This document shows positions 1 through 4,098 of a stretch of 5,766 nt of DNA, one piece after another. How positions within the stretch are numbered: the first letter of the stretch is position 1; each line of letters starts with the position of its first letter. Source of the DNA: Betaproteobacteria bacterium UBA6904 (GTDB lineage: Bacteria > Pseudomonadota > Gammaproteobacteria > Burkholderiales > SG8-39); contig DKBI01000185.1 of NCBI GenBank assembly GCA_002451175.1, positions 1,847 to 7,612 on the forward strand, written 5' to 3'. Under the pieces are notes generated by a model that was not told the DNA's origin, ran no database searches, and was given only the letters and a program-made list of their open reading frames with translations. The position numbers were made by a program, and so were the translations under genes.

Positions 1-1205
1 CCGACGAAGGGGCCGATCCAGGCGTAGGTGAGCGCGCTCGGCGCGTTCGGGTTGGCGACGTGCTGCCAGGCGCCCGCCGCGTCCTGCGTGTGGGAGAAGC
101 CGAAGATCACCGTGATGGCGAGCGGCAGCGCGTTCGAGAAACCGATGAAGGTGCCGAAGGTGGCGATGTACAGCACCGTCATCGACCAGGTGTGCTTGTC
201 CCGGAAGATGGCGAACTGCTTCTCGAGGTTCGGCTTCATGTCGCCGAAGGCGACCAGCTTCATGGCGAGCAGCGTGACGACGATGATCAGCGGCATCGCG
301 ATCCACATGTTGAGCAGGCCGAGCCCGGTGGGCGCCGGCAGGTACAGGTACAGGCCGACCGCCGAGGTGAGGAGCGCCACGCCGTACAGCAGCAGGATGC
401 GGCCGAGCGCCGCCGCGGTGGAGCCGATGTGCGGCGAGACCGTGAGCAGGTTGTTCATGCCGAACCAGCCGATGAAGGCGAGCGGCACGAGGAGCAGCAG
501 CCAGACGAAGCCCGCGTTCTGGATGAAGGTCGGCGTGCCGGCGTCGATCTTGCCGATCAGCGTGCCCGAGGGCTTCACCAGCGTCATCGGGTCGCCGCCG
601 AGCGCGCCGAACACCGCGGTGGTCATGACCAGCGGGATGAGGATCTGCATCGTCGTCACGCCGAAATTGCCCAGGCCCGCGTTGATGCCGAGCGCGAGGC
701 CCTGCTGGCGCTTCGGGAAGAAGGTGTTGATGTTCGACATCGAGCAGGCGAAGTTGCCGCCGCCGATCCCCGAGAGCAGCGCCATCAGCTGGAAGACCCA
801 GAGCGGCGTGGCCTTGTCCTGCAGCGCGATGCCGGTGCCGATCGCCGGGATCATGAGCAGCGCGGTGGTGAGGAAGATCGTGTTGCGGCCGCCGGCGATG
901 CGGATGAAGAAGGAGGCCGGGATGCGCAGCGTCGCCCCGGCGAGGCCGGCGATCGAGGTCAGCGTGAACAGCTGCGCCTGGGTGAACGGGAAGCCCAGGT
1001 TCAGCATCTGCACGGTGATGATGCCCCACATCAGCCAGACGGCGAAGCCGTTCAGCAGGCTCGGCACGGAAATCCACAGGTTGCGGTTCGCAACGCGCTT
1101 GCCCGTGGTCTCCCAGAATGCGTTGTCCTCCGGCCGCCAGTCGACGATGTCGACGGAACTGGTGACCTGCGGAGCCGGTGCGCCTGCCTTGGTGGCTGAT
1201 GTCAT
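1..1205 (-). CDS. narK: NarK-family nitrate/nitrite transporter, 3' end missing (left window edge)
   Basis: Major facilitator superfamily transporter of the inner membrane, expected to carry nitrate in and/or nitrite out for respiratory nitrate reduction. Reading leftward from the ATG at 1205-1203 gives 401 codons without a stop to the window edge. The N-terminus has the NarK hallmark DWRPED (residues 22-27). R94 in TM2 (TLRIPASF) matches the nitrate-binding R89 of E. coli NarK. The nitrate signature GGGNFACSMSNINTFFPK lies at about 148-165, followed by LGINAGLGNFGV (172-183). Between TM6 (ending near GMNNL, 249-253) and TM7 (from about 340) are roughly 60 more residues than in E. coli NarK, holding two extra hydrophobic stretches (about 267-289 and 297-318). 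This suggests a 14-helix form. The second substrate arginine in TM8 falls just off the window. The gene is divergent from narXL across a region with NarL-type sites. The start is supported by an AAAGGA ribosome binding site and by the usual distance to DWRPED. Whether it is a symporter or an antiporter cannot be told from sequence. Confidence 0.93.
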   Translation of the reverse strand, partial: MTSATKAGAPAPQVTSSVDIVDWRPEDNAFWETTGKRVANRNLWISVPSLLNGFAVWLMWGIITVQMLNLGFPFTQAQLFTLTSIAGLAGATLRIPASFFIRIAGGRNTIFLTTALLMIPAIGTGIALQDKATPLWVFQLMALLSGIGGGNFACSMSNINTFFPKRQQGLALGINAGLGNFGVTTMQILIPLVMTTAVFGALGGDPMTLVKPSGTLIGKIDAGTPTFIQNAGFVWLLLLVPLAFIGWFGMNNLLTVSPHIGSTAAALGRILLLYGVALLTSAVGLYLYLPAPTGLGLLNMWIAMPLIIVVTLLAMKLVAFGDMKPNLEKQFAIFRDKHTWSMTVLYIATFGTFIGFSNALPLAITVIFGFSHTQDAAGAWQHVANPNAPSALTYAWIGPFV

Positions 1206-1210
1206 GACGA

Positions 1211-1216
1211 TCCTTT
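1211..1216 (-). promoter_or_regulatory. Ribosome binding site of narK
   Basis: The minus strand reads AAAGGA five bases before the ATG (TCGTC spacer). This good Shine-Dalgarno match fixes the narK start at 1205. Confidence 0.75.
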
Positions 1217-1243
1217 CGTCGCGGATTGGCGCGCAGTCTACGA

Positions 1244-1267
1244 GCGCAATGCGCGCGCGCATTGCGC
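1244..1267. repeat. Perfect 24-base palindrome in the narK leader or promoter
   Basis: The sequence GCGCAAT, ten bases of alternating GC, then ATTGCGC is its own exact reverse complement, with no mismatch and no central spacer. It lies 39 bases upstream of the narK start codon. It could be a protein-binding operator, a cruciform or Z-DNA-prone tract, or, if transcribed, a leader hairpin. The function is not known from sequence. Confidence 0.7.
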
Positions 1268-1285
1268 GCCGTCAGGCGGAAAACC

Positions 1286-1301
1286 GGCGCCGCGCGGCGC
1301 C
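1286..1301. repeat. Perfect 16-base GC palindrome
   Basis: GGCGCCGCGCGGCGCC is an exact self-complement that ends two bases before the first NarL-like heptamer. In DNA this rich in G and C such a palindrome can arise by chance, so its role is uncertain. Confidence 0.45.
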
Positions 1302-1303
1302 TT

Positions 1304-1319
1304 TACCCCGAAAGGGGTA
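1304..1319. promoter_or_regulatory. Putative NarL binding site, 7-2-7 inverted heptamers
   Basis: TACCCCG-AA-AGGGGTA. The right arm, read on the minus strand, is TACCCCT and fits the NarL heptamer consensus TACYNMT at all seven positions. The left arm fits at six of seven (final T replaced by G). The two-base spacing is the arrangement preferred by dimeric phospho-NarL in E. coli. It lies about 100 bases upstream of narK and about 200 upstream of narX. The narL gene in this window encodes the same DNA-contact residues as E. coli NarL, which makes the assignment plausible. It has not been tested. Confidence 0.6.
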
Positions 1320-1332
1320 GGACGGCTGCGCG

Positions 1333-1339
1333 AGGGGTA
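1333..1339 (-). promoter_or_regulatory. Putative single NarL heptamer
   Basis: The minus strand reads TACCCCT, a full match to TACYNMT. It sits exactly 20 bases (about two helical turns) from the equivalent heptamer at 1313-1319 and in the same orientation. The surrounding AGGGGTAGG is a nine-base direct repeat (1313-1321 and 1333-1341). Confidence 0.5.
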
Positions 1340-1429
1340 GGCGGCCGCTGCGAGACGGTCCGCACGGGCAGGCGGCGGGCGCCGGGCGGGCCGGCCGCGG
1401 CAACCCCGTCCCCGGGCGCATTGGAGGTA

Positions 1430-1458
1430 TTACCAATGCTCCGGCGAACCCGTATATT
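1430..1458 (+). promoter_or_regulatory. Candidate sigma70 promoter of narXL
   Basis: TTACCA (1430-1435, four of six matches to the -35 consensus), a 17-base spacer, and TATATT (1453-1458, five of six matches to the -10 consensus). The predicted start point near 1465 would leave a leader of about 50 bases before the ATG at 1517. An imperfect palindrome, ATTGGAGGTATTACCAAT (1420-1437), overlaps the -35 and includes TACCAAT, a full NarL heptamer match at 1431-1437. A regulator bound there could repress or tune narXL. This is the only AT-rich spot in the gap. Confidence 0.45.
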
Positions 1459-1516
1459 CCGCGGGTGTCCTCCCCGGCCCGGGCGCACCGTCCGCGGCCC
1501 CATCGAGACGACGACC

Positions 1517-3394
1517 ATGAAGCTCGGCAACCAGTTCTGGAAGCAATCGATCCTCGTGCGCCTCGGGATCGCGATGGGCCTGATCGCGCTGCTCGCGCTC
1601 GTGTCGATCGTCAGCTCGGCGATCCTCACCGAGCAGTCCGAGGGCAAGGCGGGCGCGATCAACGTCGCGGGATCGCTGCGCATGCAGTCCTACCTGATCG
1701 CCTCGACCGTCGCCAGCCTCCACCTCGAGCCCGGCGCCAAGCGCGGCCTGCTGGAGGACGCCATCGACGGGTTCGAGGCGCGGCTGGAGAACCCGGTCCT
1801 CGTCGGCAGCGTGCCGCGGGACGTGCGCACGCCGCTGCGCGCCGCCTACCAGCAGGTGCACGCCCTCTGGGTGCAGAAGATCCGCCCCGGCGCCCGCGCC
1901 GCGGCCGCCGACCGGTCCGACGAACAGGCGTTCCTCGCCAGCGTGCCGCCGTTCGTCGCCGACGTCGACCGGCTGGTCACGCTGCTCGAGGACGACCTCG
2001 AGAGCCGCATCCGCGCGCTGCGCCTGTACCAGGGCATCGCGCTGTTCCTCATCCTGTGCGTGATCTTCGTCGCCATGTACCTCATGCACACGCAGGTGCT
2101 GGTGCCGCTGAAGGACCTGCTGGCCAGCTCGAGCGCGGTGCGCAACGGCGACTTCAGCGTGCGCGCGACGAACACCGGCGCCGACGAGCTGGGGCAGCTC
2201 GGCCAGGCGTTCAACTACATGGTGAAGGACCTGTCGTCGATGTATTCCTCGCTCGAGTCCCGCGTCGCGGAGAAGACCGCCGAGCTCGAGACCACCAACC
2301 GCTCGCTCGAGCTGCTGTACAACACGACGCGCGTCCTGGCGGAGAAGACGGTGACCAACGAAACGCTCTCCCAGGTGCTCGGCGATCTCGAGCGCGCGAT
2401 CGGCGTGCAGGCCGGCGTGATCTGCGCGCACGAGGCCGGCCAGGCCAAGGGCGCGCCGCTCGTCGCCTCCCTGCTCGCGGCCGACGGCCGTCCCCAGCAT
2501 TGCCGGGTCTCGCGCTGCGCCGACTGTTTCTCCAGCGACGCCATGCGCGAGCGCTCGCTGGGCGCCGAGGGCGCCGTCATCTCGGTGCCGCTCGCCGAGG
2601 GCGGCCGCGTCTATGGCGTGATGCCCTTCGCGGTCCCGCCGGGCCGGCGCCTCGAGCCCTGGCAGCTGAAGCTCGCCGAGGCGGTCGGCCGGCACGTCGG
2701 CACCGCGCTCGCCACCGCGCGGCGCGCCGAGGAGCGCCACCGCATCGCGCTGCTCGAGGAGCGCTCGGTGATCGCGCGCGAGCTGCACGATTCCCTCGCG
2801 CAATCGCTCAGCTATCTCAAGATCCAGGTCACGCGGCTGCAGGCGCTGCTCGGCCGCGGCGCGGGCCAGGACGAGGTCTCCGGCATCGTCGGCGAGCTGA
2901 AGAGCGGCCTGAGCAACGCCTACCGGCAGCTGCGCGAGCTGCTGACGACGTTCCGCCTGCGCATCGAGGGCCGCGGCCTGGGCGCCGCGCTGGAGGACAC
3001 GGTGCGCGAGTTCTCCGCGCGCAGCGGGCTGGAGATCCGGCTGCACAACCAGCTCACCGGCGTCGAGCTGTCCTCGGGCGAGGAGATCCACGTGCTGCAG
3101 GTGATCCGCGAGGCGCTCTCCAACGTCGAGCACCACGCGCACGCGAAGCAGGCGCAGGTGTCGCTGCTGCCCGAGCCCGGCGGGCGCGTGCGCGTGCGCG
3201 TCGACGACGACGGCCGCGGCATCGGCACGGCGCAGGCGCGCACGCACCACTACGGCCTGGTCATCATGCGCGACCGCGCCGCGAGCCTGAACGGCACCGT
3301 GGACGTGCGCCAGCGCGCCGAGGGCGGCACGCGCGTCGAGCTGGAATTCGCGCCGTCCAAGGCGCTGCCCCAGGCCATGTCGGCGGTCGCATGA
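1517..3394 (+). CDS. narX: NarX nitrate/nitrite sensor histidine kinase
   Basis: Inner-membrane sensor of periplasmic nitrate and nitrite that phosphorylates NarL. It has 625 residues (E. coli NarX: 598). TM1 spans about 12-37. The periplasmic P-box INVAGSLRMQSY (48-59) carries R55, equivalent to nitrate-contacting R54 of E. coli, but V50 where E. coli NarX has K49. TM2 spans about 172-192 and a HAMP domain about 193-245, followed by a helical linker (245-276). A GAF-like central module contains C303, C329, C334 and C337. The HPK7-type kinase core has its H-box RSVIARELHDSLAQSLSYLK with phospho-accepting H424, an N-box REALSNVEHHAHA (N536), and ATP-lid motifs DDDGRGIG (563-570) and YGLVIMRDRA (579-588). 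The start at 1517 is chosen because it puts TM1 right at the N-terminus, as in the family, and because codons upstream of it lack the gene's third-position G/C bias. An ATG at 1436 with a GGAGG site is a rival start, adding 27 residues. The gene is co-transcribed and translationally coupled with narL. Confidence 0.96.
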   Translation: MKLGNQFWKQSILVRLGIAMGLIALLALVSIVSSAILTEQSEGKAGAINVAGSLRMQSYLIASTVASLHLEPGAKRGLLEDAIDGFEARLENPVLVGSVPRDVRTPLRAAYQQVHALWVQKIRPGARAAAADRSDEQAFLASVPPFVADVDRLVTLLEDDLESRIRALRLYQGIALFLILCVIFVAMYLMHTQVLVPLKDLLASSSAVRNGDFSVRATNTGADELGQLGQAFNYMVKDLSSMYSSLESRVAEKTAELETTNRSLELLYNTTRVLAEKTVTNETLSQVLGDLERAIGVQAGVICAHEAGQAKGAPLVASLLAADGRPQHCRVSRCADCFSSDAMRERSLGAEGAVISVPLAEGGRVYGVMPFAVPPGRRLEPWQLKLAEAVGRHVGTALATARRAEERHRIALLEERSVIARELHDSLAQSLSYLKIQVTRLQALLGRGAGQDEVSGIVGELKSGLSNAYRQLRELLTTFRLRIEGRGLGAALEDTVREFSARSGLEIRLHNQLTGVELSSGEEIHVLQVIREALSNVEHHAHAKQAQVSLLPEPGGRVRVRVDDDGRGIGTAQARTHHYGLVIMRDRAASLNGTVDVRQRAEGGTRVELEFAPSKALPQAMSAVA

Positions 3395-4050
3395 ACGCGG
3401 AATCCGATCGCAGCACGGTCCTCGTCATCGACAACCACCCGCTCTTCCGGCGCGGGGTGAAGCAGCTGCTGGCGCTCGATCCGCGGCTCGAGCTGGTCGG
3501 CGAGGCCTCCTCGGGCGAGGAAGGCGTGCCGCTGGTGCTCGGCCTCGACCCGGATCTCGTGCTGCTCGATCTCAACATGAAGGGCATGAACGGCATCGAG
3601 ACGCTGAAGCAGCTGCGCGAGGCCGGCTGCGCGGCGCGCATCGTCATGCTGACGGTGTCCGACAGCGCGGACGACGTCGTCGCCGCCATCCGCGCCGGCG
3701 CGGACGGCTACCTCCTGAAGGACATGGAGCCGGAAGACCTGCTCGCGAGCATCCGCGACGCGCTGTTCGGCCGCATGGCGATCAGCGACAGCCTCGCCGG
3801 CGTGCTGGCGCGCGCGCTGCGCGGCGAGGCGCAGAGCGTGGTGCGCGACACGGGGCCGCTCACCGATCGCGAGCGCGACATCCTCGCCTGCATCGCGACC
3901 GGCATGAGCAACAAGCTCATCGCGCGCGAGCTCGACATCACCGAGGGCACCGTGAAGGTGCACGTCAAGAACCTGCTCAAGAAGCTGAATTTCCGCTCGC
4001 GCGTCGAGGCTGCCGTGTGGGCGGTCGAGCACGGCGTCAAGCGGGGTTGA
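3391..4050 (+). CDS. narL: NarL nitrate/nitrite response regulator
   Basis: Cytoplasmic transcription factor that, when phosphorylated by NarX, switches on nitrate respiration genes and represses alternative pathways. It has 219 residues (E. coli NarL: 216). The receiver domain (about 9-125) has phospho-accepting D60 in LVLLDLNMKGMNG, switch residue T88, Y107 and conserved K110 in GADGYLLKDMEPEDLL. The acidic pocket reads D14-N15 (IDNHP) instead of the usual D-D. After a linker, the LuxR-type helix-turn-helix (about 155-216) contains LTDRERDIL and the recognition helix TEGTVKVHVKNLLKK. K189, V190 and K193 correspond to the DNA-contacting K188, V189 and K192 of E. coli NarL, so TACYNMT heptamers are the expected target. 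The ATG overlaps the narX stop as ATGA, and no strong separate ribosome binding site is seen, which implies translational coupling. The gene is followed by a hairpin terminator and a convergent narK. Confidence 0.96.
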   Translation: MNAESDRSTVLVIDNHPLFRRGVKQLLALDPRLELVGEASSGEEGVPLVLGLDPDLVLLDLNMKGMNGIETLKQLREAGCAARIVMLTVSDSADDVVAAIRAGADGYLLKDMEPEDLLASIRDALFGRMAISDSLAGVLARALRGEAQSVVRDTGPLTDRERDILACIATGMSNKLIARELDITEGTVKVHVKNLLKKLNFRSRVEAAVWAVEHGVKRG

Positions 4051-4055
4051 GAACC

Positions 4056-4075
4056 GGGGAACCTGCAGGTTCCCC
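4056..4075. terminator. Probable bidirectional terminator between narL and the convergent narK fusion
   Basis: A perfect inverted repeat, stem GGGGAACC with TGCA loop and GGTTCCCC, starts six bases after the narL stop and ends 23 bases from the stop of the opposite-strand transporter. There is no long T tract on either side (CCCCCGTACCCCGTTCTT follows on the plus strand), so it is not a textbook intrinsic terminator. Position and symmetry still favour a shared transcript-end or RNA-stabilising hairpin. A second pairing of GAAC-C-GGGG (4051-4059) with CCCCGTTC (4080-4087) is also possible. Confidence 0.6.
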
Positions 4076-4098
4076 CGTACCCCGTTCTTGGCGACTGG

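Larger units (their letters stand above)
1206..1516. promoter_or_regulatory. Divergent narK / narX control region
   Basis: This 311-base gap separates the start codons of narK (leftward) and narX (rightward). I see no gene in it. It contains the narK ribosome binding site, a perfect 24-base palindrome (1244-1267), a perfect 16-base palindrome (1286-1301), NarL-like heptamers (1304-1319, 1333-1339, 1431-1437) and a possible narX promoter (1430-1458). The first part of the narX-side open frame (from 1226) has poor third-position G/C bias compared with narX, as expected for non-coding DNA. No good FNR/ANR box (TTGAT-N4-ATCAA) and no sigma54 promoter (TGGC-N8-TTGC type) was found by eye. No convincing -10/-35 pair for narK could be assigned; TAGACT on the minus strand at about 1234-1239 is only a weak -10 candidate. 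Confidence 0.8.

Noticed and set aside
28..1320. Long plus-strand open frames opposite the left narK (28-1320 and 60-1199)
   Set aside because: They are mirror frames of the minus-strand narK, which has clear family motifs. Their translations are low-complexity or motif-free, as expected from high third-position G/C.
1226..1516. 97-codon N-terminal extension of NarX from the ATG at 1226
   Set aside because: The extension crosses the NarL-type sites and palindromes, lacks the narX codon bias and would put a long arginine-rich stretch before TM1. The 1517 start gives the usual family length.
1206..1516. FNR/ANR box or sigma54 promoter in the narK-narX gap
   Set aside because: By eye I found no TTGAT-N4-ATCAA-like or GG-N10-GC sigma54-like element good enough to call. 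The closest symmetric element, at 1420-1437, does not match FNR.
1430..3250. Long minus-strand open frame opposite narX
   Set aside because: Its translation is rich in Arg, Ala, Asp and His with no recognisable domain. It is an antisense shadow of narX in GC-rich DNA.
1465..4050. 861-codon plus-strand frame that includes NarL
   Set aside because: Only the part from 3391 is real. The upstream part is an arginine- and proline-rich off-frame reading of narX. It is not a NarX-NarL fusion, since narX ends normally at 3394.
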